The position numbers and the translations under genes were made by a program. DNA of 11,978 nucleotides from an uncultured bacterium (GTDB lineage Bacteria; Bacteroidota; Bacteroidia; Bacteroidales; Marinifilaceae), in assembly GCA_905216195.1 (NCBI GenBank), contig CAJMSX010000076.1:1-11978 (forward strand), read 5' to 3'. The notes beneath the pieces were generated by a model. That model was not told the DNA's origin, did no database searches, and saw only the letters and a list, made by a program, of their open reading frames with translations. Below are positions 1-6,634 of this stretch, one piece after another (the stretch's first letter is position 1; every line of letters starts with the position of its first letter).

Positions 1-582
1 AGCATCCATAAAATGCGTGCGTCCGATCTTTACGACCGACATAAACTCCCGGCTCTTTCTCTTCAAGGTATCCCTCAATTTCCCGATACCGGGAAGCGTA
101 GTTTTTATCAATACCGTATAAGCCGCCATATGCATAGCCGTCGGAAAAGCGTCGTTGGACGATTGCGAGCAGTTTATATCGTCGTTCGGAGACAAAATCT
201 TCTTTCGGTCCGTCAACTTCCCGCCGGACAAGACCTGCCCCCGGTTAGCGATCACTTCATTGACATTCATATTGGTTTGGGTACCACTTCCCGTTTGCCA
301 GACGACCAAAGGAAAATGATCGTCCAGTTTCCCCTCCAGAATTTCATCGCAAACCCGGCCGATCAACCCGCATTTTTCTTCACTCAATATTCCGGCATCC
401 CGGTTCACCAAAGCCGCAGCCTTTTTCAGACAGGCAAACGCCCGGATAATCTCTATAGGCATCCGGTCCGTATCTACCGCTATCCGGAAATTTTCTCTGC
501 TGCGCTGAGTCTGCGCTCCGTAATAAGCTTCAGCGGGGACGCGTACTTCCCCTAAGGCATCTTTTTCAATCCGGTATTCCAT
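1..582 (-). CDS. fumC: Class II fumarate hydratase (fumarase C), 5' part, runs off the left edge
   Basis: The gene encodes the reversible fumarate/malate hydratase of the TCA cycle, which in fermenting Bacteroidales serves the reductive branch towards succinate. Translating the minus strand from the ATG at 582 gives 194 residues without a stop; the rest lies beyond the window (the family is about 460 residues). Seen: an N-terminal YYGAQTQRS segment (20-28), the substrate loop WQTGSGTQTNMNVNEVIANR (95-114), PNDDIN (132-137), SQSSND (139-144) and KIGRTH (185-190). GSGTQ separates fumarase from aspartase, which has GAGTS. H190 corresponds to the catalytic-site His188 of E. coli FumC. S131 stands where E. 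coli has the B-site His129, and C138 where Lys is usual. The catalytic Ser loop is off-window. The start is chosen because it gives the family's N-terminus exactly; a TAnnTTTG-like box lies about 20 bases upstream. Confidence 0.94.
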   Translation of the reverse strand, partial: MEYRIEKDALGEVRVPAEAYYGAQTQRSRENFRIAVDTDRMPIEIIRAFACLKKAAALVNRDAGILSEEKCGLIGRVCDEILEGKLDDHFPLVVWQTGSGTQTNMNVNEVIANRGQVLSGGKLTDRKKILSPNDDINCSQSSNDAFPTAMHMAAYTVLIKTTLPGIGKLRDTLKRKSREFMSVVKIGRTHFMDA

Positions 583-602
583 TGCTCTAAATATTTAATT
601 AT

Positions 603-610
603 CAAATATA
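603..610 (-). promoter_or_regulatory. Candidate -7 box for fumC
   Basis: On the minus strand this reads TATATTTG, a full match to the Bacteroidetes -7 consensus TAnnTTTG. It would place the transcription start only some 12-15 bases before the fumC ATG. No good TTTG -33 element is seen at the usual 19-21 base spacing (only CTTTT around 627-631), so this is tentative. Confidence 0.35.
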
Positions 611-690
611 AACGAATTCTATAGGGAAAAGTTAGAGAGAAATCAAAGCTTCGGTTCTCTTTTCTTTACCGCCAATTTAATGGTACGTTT

Positions 691-709
691 TTTTTAGTGA
701 TACTAAAAA
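691..709. repeat. Inverted repeat, 8-bp arms, 3-base loop
   Basis: TTTTTAGT (691-698), GAT, ACTAAAAA (702-709) is a perfect inverted repeat. It is flanked by AT-rich DNA between two divergent genes, so an operator or a weak structured leader are both possible. The AT-rich arms could partly be chance. Confidence 0.5.
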
Positions 710-890
710 TAATCGACTATTTTTATTTATTTATATAACTTTTTAATTTTCAATTTTTTAACTCCCATCTTCCTCTTTAGCAAGTAAACCATTTTAGCTT
801 CCACTTAAAACGTACCTTTATCCGCTCGATTTACACGATCATTTTGTGTGTGTTATAAACTATTTATCTGTAATCGATAGAAATTTTTTT

Positions 891-1352
891 ATGAAGCCTG
901 TATCTTCGGATAATAACGAACACGATTCTTTTCCCGGGGGATCCCTTCGAAAAATCTCACCTTTCCCCAAAGAAATTACCCCTACACCCTCTGAAGAAAT
1001 TAAAATATTGATTGCTGAAGATCACGAAGACAATTACAAATTATTGGAATTTATCTTAAAAAACCACTATGGCCTTCTACATGCCCATGACGGTCGGGAA
1101 GCCGTCCAACTGTTTAAAATCCATTCTCCCCGATTGATTTTGATGGACATTAAAATGCCGGTACTGGACGGTTATGAAGCAACGGCCGAAATCCGGAAAT
1201 TATCGGCCACCGTACCCATCATCGCCATTACCGCCTACGCCTTTGCAGAAGATGAAAAAACAATCCTGGAAAACGGATTCAACGGCTACATGGCCAAACC
1301 CATTAACATCGGTTTGCTGAAAAAAACGATTTCTGCTTTTCTGAACGAATAG
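891..1352 (+). CDS. Stand-alone receiver-domain response regulator (CheY-like) with N-terminal tail
   Basis: This is a 153-residue single-domain response regulator, presumably phosphorylated by a histidine kinase encoded elsewhere. The receiver domain spans about residues 37-152. Its acidic pocket is IAEDHED (41-47, E43/D44), the phospho-acceptor is D86 in LILMDIKMP, the switch Thr is T114 in IAITAYA, and the invariant Lys is K136 in MAKPI. There is no DNA-binding or enzymatic output domain. The closest look is to the C-terminal receiver domains of hybrid sensor kinases (DNYKLLEFIL, DGYEATAEIR). The first 36 residues are hydrophilic and rich in Ser, Pro and Glu, like the linker before such a receiver. 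A longer in-frame start (GTG at 846) adds a hydrophobic stretch that does not look like part of the protein, so I prefer the ATG at 891. It faces nifJ convergently. I see no terminator of its own. Confidence 0.85.
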   Translation: MKPVSSDNNEHDSFPGGSLRKISPFPKEITPTPSEEIKILIAEDHEDNYKLLEFILKNHYGLLHAHDGREAVQLFKIHSPRLILMDIKMPVLDGYEATAEIRKLSATVPIIAITAYAFAEDEKTILENGFNGYMAKPINIGLLKKTISAFLNE

Positions 1353-1435
1353 GCTGCTCCGCCCTCCGCTTAATTTTTACTTTCCTGCGGATCCACCCGT
1401 ATCCTCGCCTGGGCCTCCCCTCGGGTATACCCCAT

Positions 1436-1470
1436 AAAAAACGGAGCCGCTTCCCATGAAGCAGCCCCGT
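1436..1470 (-). terminator. Rho-independent terminator of nifJ
   Basis: On the minus strand a 13-bp stem (1458-1470 with 1441-1453, two G-T wobbles), closed by an ATGG loop, is followed directly by TTTTT (1440-1436). It lies 22 bases past the nifJ stop codon. In the rightward direction the stem is followed only by TTTACC, so it probably acts mainly on nifJ transcripts. Confidence 0.85.
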
Positions 1471-1492
1471 TTACCGGTATGGATATTGAAAA

Positions 1493-4400
1493 TTATTGTT
1501 CGCCGTATTTCATTTCAGCGTGACGTTTATATCCTTCATATCTCCATTTGGCGTTCTCCTGCGTCATCTCGAAGAGCTTTTCAGCATCTTCGGGAGCAGC
1601 TTTCATCAAAGAGTTGAAACGCACTTCTCCCATCAGGAATTCACGGAATTTGGAATAATCCGGTTCTTTGGAATCCAACTGGAACGGATTCTTTCCTTCC
1701 GCTTCAAGCAGCGGATTATACCGGTACAACTGCCAGTATCCGCATTCCACCGCTTTCTTCTCTTCCGCCTGGGACTTACCCATGCTGGCTTTCAGTCCGT
1801 GATTAATACAAGGAGCATAGGCAATAATCAGAGAAGGTCCGGGATAAGCTTCGGCTTCTTTGATCGCTTTCATATATTGAGCCTGATTGGCCCCCATAGC
1901 CACTTGAGCTACATATACGTAACCATACGACATAGCCATCATGCCCAGATCCTTTTTCCGTACCCGTTTTCCGCTAGCCGCAAATTTCGCCACGGCTCCG
2001 GCAGGAGTAGATTTGGACGATTGACCGCCGGTATTGGAATATACTTCGGTATCCACCACCAGAATATTCACATCGTGGCCGCTGGCCAATACGTGGTCCA
2101 CGCCGCCGTAACCGATATCGTAAGCCCAGCCGTCACCGCCGAATATCCATTGAGATTTCTTGGTAAAGTAGTGTTTCAGGGCTAATATTTCTTTGGCCAC
2201 AGGAGCGGGATCCTTCATCAAGGCTGCCGTCAAAGCATCGCTGGTGGCAATCGTCTTGTCTCCGTCACAATAAGAAGCCATCCATTCCTGAGCAGCGGCT
2301 TGGGTTTCGGGGGACAGTACGGAACTGTTTTCTTCCAGCAACCTTTTTGCCCGGTCGCGCAAACGGTTGGCACCTTCGGCCATACCGAAACCGAATTCTG
2401 CATTGTCTTCGAACAAAGAATTGGCCCAGGCGGGTCCGCGTCCGCTCTTGTAATTGGTACAATACGGAGTGGAAGGAGCAGAAGCACCGTAAATAGAAGA
2501 ACAACCTGTCGCATTGGAAATCATCATTCTTTCTCCGAACAACTGGGTGATCAGTTTGATATACGGAGTTTCTCCGCAACCGGCACAAGCTCCAGAGAAT
2601 TCGAATAACGGCTGGACGAACTGGGAATTTTTCACATTATTCGGTTCTACTACCTGTTTGTAACCCACTTTTTTATCCATATATTCCCAACGACCGATCT
2701 CCGCCTGCTGGCTTTCCAGGGGTTTCATAATCAGAGCCTTGTTCTTGGCGGGACATACATCGGCACAGTTACCGCAACCGGTACAGTCCAAGGGAGACAC
2801 CTGTATTCTGAATTTATATCCGGCCAATTCTTTCCCGATCGCGGGTTTAGCAACGGTTCCCGCAGGAGCGGCGGCCAATTCTTCTTCCGTCATCAGGAAA
2901 GGACGAATGGAGGCGTGAGGACAGACATAAGCACATTGATTACATTGTATGCAATTATCGATCTGCCACTCCGGAACATTGACGGCAATACCGCGTTTCT
3001 CGAATTTGGCGGTTCCGCAAGGGAAAGTCCCGTCTTCTCTTCCGACAAAAGCACTTACCGCCAGAGAATCTCCGTTCTGGGCATTCATAACGTCTACCAC
3101 CTGACGGATGAAAGCAGGCCGTTCGGTATTCTGAGCGGGCATTTCGTCCGGCAAATTTTTCCATTCGGCAGGTACATTTACCTTCACCAGATTCCCTTCC
3201 ATACCCCCGGCATCTACGGCAGCATAGTTCATATTTACAATGGTTTCCCCTTTCTTACCGTAAGACTTCACGATAGCGGCTTTCATTTCTTTAACGGCCA
3301 ATTCGTAAGGAATTACATTCGTAATTTTAAAGAAAGCACTCTGCATAATGGTATTGGTGCGATTTCCCAATCCCAGTTCCTGTCCGATTTTTGTTCCGTT
3401 GATGATATAGAAATTGATTTCGTTCTCAGCCAGGTATTTTTTCATATGATTCGGAAGGTGCTTTTTCGTTTCTTCTTCGTCCCACAAAGAATTGAGCAGG
3501 AAAGAACCTCCTTTTTTTAATCCTTTCAACACATCGTACTGGTTGATGTAAGCAGGTACGTGACAAGCCACGAAATCCGGGGTAGTCACCAGATAAGTCG
3601 ACCGGATAGGTTCGTCTCCGAAACGAAGGTGAGAAGCGGTAAATCCGCCGGATTTTTTAGAATCATAGGCAAAATACGCCTGGCAATATTTATCCGTAGC
3701 ACCTCCGATAATCTTAATGGAATTTTTATTGGCACCCACCGTACCGTCAGAACCCAATCCGTAAAATTTAGCTTCATAGGTACCGTCGGAAGTCACTTTG
3801 ATTTCTTTTTCCAGCGGCAGGGATTTGAAAGTCACATCGTCTACAATTCCTACCGTAAAATTATTCTTCGGCTCGTTCATCCCCATATTTTTATAGATGG
3901 CGATAATCTGTGCCGGAGTCACGTCTTTAGAGCCCATTCCGTAACGGCCGCCCAAAATCATGGGGGCATCGGGTTTTCCGTAAAATACGTCTTTCACGTC
4001 CAGATAAAGCGGATCTCCGTTCGCTCCCGGTTCTTTCGTACGGTCCAGTACGGTAATCCGTTTTACAGAGGCAGGCACAGCTTCCATAAAATACTTCACT
4101 GAGAAAGGACGATACAAATGAACAGCGATCAAGCCGACTTTTTGTCCCTGGGAGGCCAGATAATCGATCACTTCCCGGATGGTATCGGTTACGGAACCCA
4201 TAGCGATCACGATATGTTCGGCATCCGCTGCTCCGTAATAATCGAACGGACGGTATTTTCTTCCGGTCAGTCGGGAAATTTCATCCATATAGTGGGCAAC
4301 CATATCGGGTACCGCATCATAAAATTTATTGGCAGCTTCCCGGCCCTGGAAATAAATATCGGGATTCTGAGCCGTTCCCCGGGTAACGGGAGCCTCGGCC

Positions 4401-5032
4401 GTAAGAGCCCGGTCCCGGAATGCCTGAAGAGCGTCCTGATCCACCAAATCTTTTACATCTTCCATACTCAACGCTTCGATTTTCTGAATCTCGTGAGAAG
4501 TACGGAAGCCGTCAAAGAAGTTCACAAAAGGAACCCGCGACTTGATGGCGGTCAGATGGGATACAGCGGAAAGATCCATCACCTCCTGTACGGAACCGGA
4601 GGCCAGCATAGCAAAACCGGTCTGACGGGCTGCATAGATATCGGCATGATCACCGAAAATACTCAATGCATGAGCGGCTAAGGCACGCGCACTGACATGG
4701 AAAACACAGGGCAGTAATTCTCCTGCAATTTTATACATGTTGGGAATCATCAGCAATAATCCCTGGGAGGCCGTATAAGTAGTCGTCAAAGCCCCTGCCT
4801 GCAAAGAACCGTGAACAGCTCCCGCAGCTCCGGCTTCCGATTGCATTTCGACCAAACGCACCGTCTCGCCGAACATATTTTTCCTGCCTTTGGCAGCCCA
4901 CTCGTCCACGTTTTCTGCCATGGGAGAAGACGGGGTAATGGGATAAATACACGATACCTCACTGAACATATAAGCGATATGCGCAGCAGCAGCGTTACCA
5001 TCACAAGTCATGAATTGTTTTTCTTTTGCCAT
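1493..5032 (-). CDS. nifJ: Pyruvate:ferredoxin (flavodoxin) oxidoreductase, single-chain
   Basis: The enzyme cleaves pyruvate with CoA to acetyl-CoA and CO2 and reduces ferredoxin or flavodoxin, a central step of anaerobic energy metabolism in the cytosol. At 1179 residues it has the length of homodimeric single-chain enzymes. Domain order: pyrimidine-binding TPP domain with YPITPSSPMAE (30-40) and SEAG (65-68); transketolase-C-like domain; gamma domain with GLGSDGTVGANKNS; EKR-type linker; two-[4Fe-4S] ferredoxin domain (C694, C697, C700, C704 and C750, C753, C756, C760); TPP/Mg domain with SNTGGQSSKSTP (999-1010). The proximal cluster ligands C816, C819, C844 and C1075 are all present, as are equivalents of Desulfovibrio africanus Thr31, Glu64, Arg114 and Asn996 (T33, E66, R116, N1000). 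It therefore looks fully functional. The ATG start gives the usual N-terminus. The ATPase gene ends 108 bases upstream. No convincing promoter or terminator lies in that gap, so either read-through or an unrecognised promoter is possible. Confidence 0.98.
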   Translation of the reverse strand: MAKEKQFMTCDGNAAAAHIAYMFSEVSCIYPITPSSPMAENVDEWAAKGRKNMFGETVRLVEMQSEAGAAGAVHGSLQAGALTTTYTASQGLLLMIPNMYKIAGELLPCVFHVSARALAAHALSIFGDHADIYAARQTGFAMLASGSVQEVMDLSAVSHLTAIKSRVPFVNFFDGFRTSHEIQKIEALSMEDVKDLVDQDALQAFRDRALTAEAPVTRGTAQNPDIYFQGREAANKFYDAVPDMVAHYMDEISRLTGRKYRPFDYYGAADAEHIVIAMGSVTDTIREVIDYLASQGQKVGLIAVHLYRPFSVKYFMEAVPASVKRITVLDRTKEPGANGDPLYLDVKDVFYGKPDAPMILGGRYGMGSKDVTPAQIIAIYKNMGMNEPKNNFTVGIVDDVTFKSLPLEKEIKVTSDGTYEAKFYGLGSDGTVGANKNSIKIIGGATDKYCQAYFAYDSKKSGGFTASHLRFGDEPIRSTYLVTTPDFVACHVPAYINQYDVLKGLKKGGSFLLNSLWDEEETKKHLPNHMKKYLAENEINFYIINGTKIGQELGLGNRTNTIMQSAFFKITNVIPYELAVKEMKAAIVKSYGKKGETIVNMNYAAVDAGGMEGNLVKVNVPAEWKNLPDEMPAQNTERPAFIRQVVDVMNAQNGDSLAVSAFVGREDGTFPCGTAKFEKRGIAVNVPEWQIDNCIQCNQCAYVCPHASIRPFLMTEEELAAAPAGTVAKPAIGKELAGYKFRIQVSPLDCTGCGNCADVCPAKNKALIMKPLESQQAEIGRWEYMDKKVGYKQVVEPNNVKNSQFVQPLFEFSGACAGCGETPYIKLITQLFGERMMISNATGCSSIYGASAPSTPYCTNYKSGRGPAWANSLFEDNAEFGFGMAEGANRLRDRAKRLLEENSSVLSPETQAAAQEWMASYCDGDKTIATSDALTAALMKDPAPVAKEILALKHYFTKKSQWIFGGDGWAYDIGYGGVDHVLASGHDVNILVVDTEVYSNTGGQSSKSTPAGAVAKFAASGKRVRKKDLGMMAMSYGYVYVAQVAMGANQAQYMKAIKEAEAYPGPSLIIAYAPCINHGLKASMGKSQAEEKKAVECGYWQLYRYNPLLEAEGKNPFQLDSKEPDYSKFREFLMGEVRFNSLMKAAPEDAEKLFEMTQENAKWRYEGYKRHAEMKYGEQ

Positions 5033-5140
5033 CTCTATTAAATTAAGTTATAAGTTTCATTTTACAAGCCACCAACCGGTGCGGGAACTTCTCCCAGCCG
5101 ATGGGCAGCCCGGATTTATTCATTATTGTTTATTTACCAT

Positions 5141-6319
5141 TCAATACACAAAACCGGCCAACCACAAAGGAACCACATTCCCCTTTCCCCTTTCCAGCAT
5201 ATCTTCCATGAGAATCACATCCCGCTCGTTTCTCTCCCCTTTTCCCTCCTGACGCACATTCACCCGGTATATTCCATCGATCAGAAAATCGGCTTTTTCC
5301 GTATAATTAATCCGGTTTACCGGACACAACTGACTCAGAAAAAACGTTTTTCGTAAAACCTCCCCGTCCACCTCATCCAAACACACCGCATTCAATAAGT
5401 TCGGATTGTGAATATACAACTTATTCGGCTTTTTCCCGTTATCTTCTTCACTGCCTTCTTCCTGCAAGAGGGTAATCAAACGGGCATTCTTCATGTAATA
5501 CAGATAATTCAACACCGTCGCCCGGGAAACTCCGATTTCATGACTCAATTTGCTGATATTCACACTTCCACTCTTATCTTTAGCTACCATATATAAAAGC
5601 TTTTTCAGCTTTGTCAGATATTTCAGCTCTATCTGATTGTTATAAGGGATATCGAATTCCAGCGTAAGATTTATATTTTTCAGCAAATAGTCGATGTGGG
5701 ACTTTTCCTCCAAATAAATGGGATAATATCCGTATTTCAAATAATTTTCAAAATAAGCTAAAGGACGGATCTTTTCCAAAATTTCATCTACGATTTCAGT
5801 ATGCTTCGTACGGATCTCCTCAAAAGAAAAAACGGGAAAATTCAAACCGGTTTCTAATTCCAGAAATTCCCGGAACGACAAACCGCTTAAATTATACATC
5901 GCCACAATCCCCTTTAAATAGTCGTTCGACTTTACCCGAACAATGGAAGAAACCGTAAATACAATCTGAAGATCCGGAAAAGCCTCATAACAACCCCGCA
6001 ATTCTCCGGCCCAACCCGGATATTTGTGCACCTGATCCAACAATAAAACTTTTCCGCCCAGTTTATAAAAACGTTCTACGAAATGAAACAGACCTTCACT
6101 GGCAAAAAATAAATTATTAATATTCACATACAGCCAGGAATCATCGTGTTTCCCGTATTCCTTGCAGTATTCCAATAAAAAATTGGTTTTCCCTACCCCC
6201 CGGCTCCCCTTGACGGCAATCAACCGCTCTCCCCGGTCGATCGTATCGAGAAGCCCGCGGCGTATAGCAGAATTCCGCTCTTTCAACAAAGTTTTATGGT
6301 TACTGCGTAAACTGTCCAT
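5141..6319 (-). CDS. AAA_14/DUF4143-like ATP-binding protein, function unknown
   Basis: The protein has 392 residues and the build of the Bacteroidetes AAA_14-type ATPases: an N-terminal P-loop domain, a winged-helix-like middle and a C-terminal DUF4143-type domain distantly related to PD-(D/E)XK nucleases. Seen: Walker A GSRGVGKT (38-45); Walker B VLLLDQVHKYP (91-101); a sensor-1-like FTVSS (121-125); LSFREFLEL (147-155), a segment typical of the family; a helix-turn-helix-like ISKLSHEIGVSRATVLNYL near 255-275; and a C-terminus ending PLWLAGFVY, also typical. Odd points: Gln96 replaces the usual Walker B Glu, Val123 replaces the usual Gly of TGSS, and the EVGGK-like C-terminal motif reads NVRQEGK. 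Cellular role is unknown; relatives are often called ATPases or putative DNA-binding proteins, with no settled substrate. It has its own promoter-like boxes and lies 108 bases upstream of nifJ on the same strand, but no functional link is implied. Confidence 0.87.
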   Translation of the reverse strand: MDSLRSNHKTLLKERNSAIRRGLLDTIDRGERLIAVKGSRGVGKTNFLLEYCKEYGKHDDSWLYVNINNLFFASEGLFHFVERFYKLGGKVLLLDQVHKYPGWAGELRGCYEAFPDLQIVFTVSSIVRVKSNDYLKGIVAMYNLSGLSFREFLELETGLNFPVFSFEEIRTKHTEIVDEILEKIRPLAYFENYLKYGYYPIYLEEKSHIDYLLKNINLTLEFDIPYNNQIELKYLTKLKKLLYMVAKDKSGSVNISKLSHEIGVSRATVLNYLYYMKNARLITLLQEEGSEEDNGKKPNKLYIHNPNLLNAVCLDEVDGEVLRKTFFLSQLCPVNRINYTEKADFLIDGIYRVNVRQEGKGERNERDVILMEDMLERGKGNVVPLWLAGFVY

Positions 6320-6337
6320 TTCAAATTATTTGGCATA

Positions 6338-6369
6338 CAAAAGTAATAGATAAACTATGATTTTGCAAT
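6338..6369 (-). promoter_or_regulatory. Candidate promoter of the ATPase gene
   Basis: On the minus strand TACTTTTG (6345-6338) matches the -7 consensus TAnnTTTG. A -33-like ATTG (6369-6366) lies 20 bases upstream. The predicted transcript would start roughly a dozen bases before the ATG at 6319. The -33 element lies within the 22-bp inverted repeat at 6362-6383. Confidence 0.5.
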
Positions 6370-6383
6370 ATCTACATTGCAAA
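6362..6383. promoter_or_regulatory. Operator-like inverted repeat TTTGCAAT-N6-ATTGCAAA
   Basis: Two perfect 8-bp arms (6362-6369, 6376-6383) are separated by ATCTAC. The geometry, with arm centres about 14 bases apart, suits a dimeric helix-turn-helix regulator. It overlaps the -33 region of the ATPase promoter, so a bound protein would be expected to repress that promoter. Which protein binds is unknown. Confidence 0.5.
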
Positions 6384-6479
6384 TGTGTCCTAAAACTGCT
6401 ATTTATAATTATTACAAATACCGGACCTTTCTTTCGCTTATCAAAAATTCTCCAAAATTGTTAATTGGGGTCCGGAAAA

Positions 6480-6510
6480 TTTAAAATTTTAACTTCCTTT
6501 TAAAATTTTA
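6480..6510. repeat. 12-bp direct repeat with 19-base period
   Basis: TTTAAAATTTTA occurs at 6480-6491 and again at 6499-6510. Each copy contains the palindrome TAAAATTTTA. The period of 19 bases is close to two helical turns. The surrounding AT-richness raises the odds of chance. Confidence 0.55.
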
Positions 6511-6560
6511 TTTTACCTCACATCTGAAATAAAGTTACTATATTGCGAAAATTTAAAATC

Positions 6561-6578
6561 GATGCAATCGTATGCATC
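6561..6578. repeat. Inverted repeat GATGCA-N6-TGCATC upstream of the peptidase gene
   Basis: Two perfect 6-bp arms are separated by six bases, about 57 bases before the peptidase ATG and just upstream of the weak TAAATTTT box at 6598. It could be an operator for the peptidase gene; 6-bp arms are short enough to be chance. Confidence 0.35.
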
Positions 6579-6634
6579 TGCGTTCCGAATAATTCTATAA
6601 ATTTTTAATTATTAAATAGTAAAGACTAATCACC

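Larger units (their letters stand above)
583..890. other. AT-rich divergent intergenic region between fumC and the response regulator
   Basis: No open reading frame of note and no RNA gene is recognisable here. The region is strongly AT-rich from about 660 to 890. It should contain divergent promoters for fumC (leftward) and the receiver gene (rightward). A weak rightward candidate is TCATTTTG at 839-846 with TTTA at 817-820 (18-base gap), about 45 bases before the ATG at 891. It also contains an 8-bp-arm hairpin (691-709) nested inside a 10-bp-arm inverted repeat (682-691 and 807-816). Confidence 0.6.
6320..6634. other. AT-rich divergent intergenic region between the ATPase and peptidase genes
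   Basis: No gene is seen in these 315 bases. Besides the ATPase promoter and its palindrome there are: a spaced inverted repeat CCGGACC (6421-6427) / GGTCCGG (6469-6475); a 12-bp direct repeat TTTAAAATTTTA at 6480-6491 and 6499-6510; and an inverted repeat GATGCA (6561-6566) / TGCATC (6573-6578). A rightward -7-like TAAATTTT (6598-6605) precedes the peptidase ATG by about 30 bases but lacks a matching TTTG -33 box. Confidence 0.6.

Noticed and set aside
13..555. 180-codon plus-strand ORF
   Set aside because: It is antisense to the fumC fragment, whose minus-strand translation matches a conserved family in detail.
846..890. GTG start extending the response regulator by 15 residues
   Set aside because: The added hydrophobic residues resemble translated AT-rich leader, and the TCATTTTG box would overlap this start; ATG 891 is preferred.
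1423..1432. Palindrome GGGTATACCC in the convergent gap
   Set aside because: A 10-bp palindrome with no loop and no T run, without context pointing to a function.
1496..4681. Several plus-strand ORFs of 100-230 codons
   Set aside because: All lie opposite nifJ, whose frame is fully supported; their products show no family motifs.
5033..5140. Promoter for nifJ in the gap after the ATPase gene
   Set aside because: The best fit, TTGG-N19-TATAACTT, matches the consensus poorly, so no promoter is called.
5141..6319. A defence or toxin-antitoxin system built around the ATPase
   Set aside because: No partner gene lies beside it; neighbours are nifJ and a divergently transcribed peptidase, both housekeeping or nutritional.
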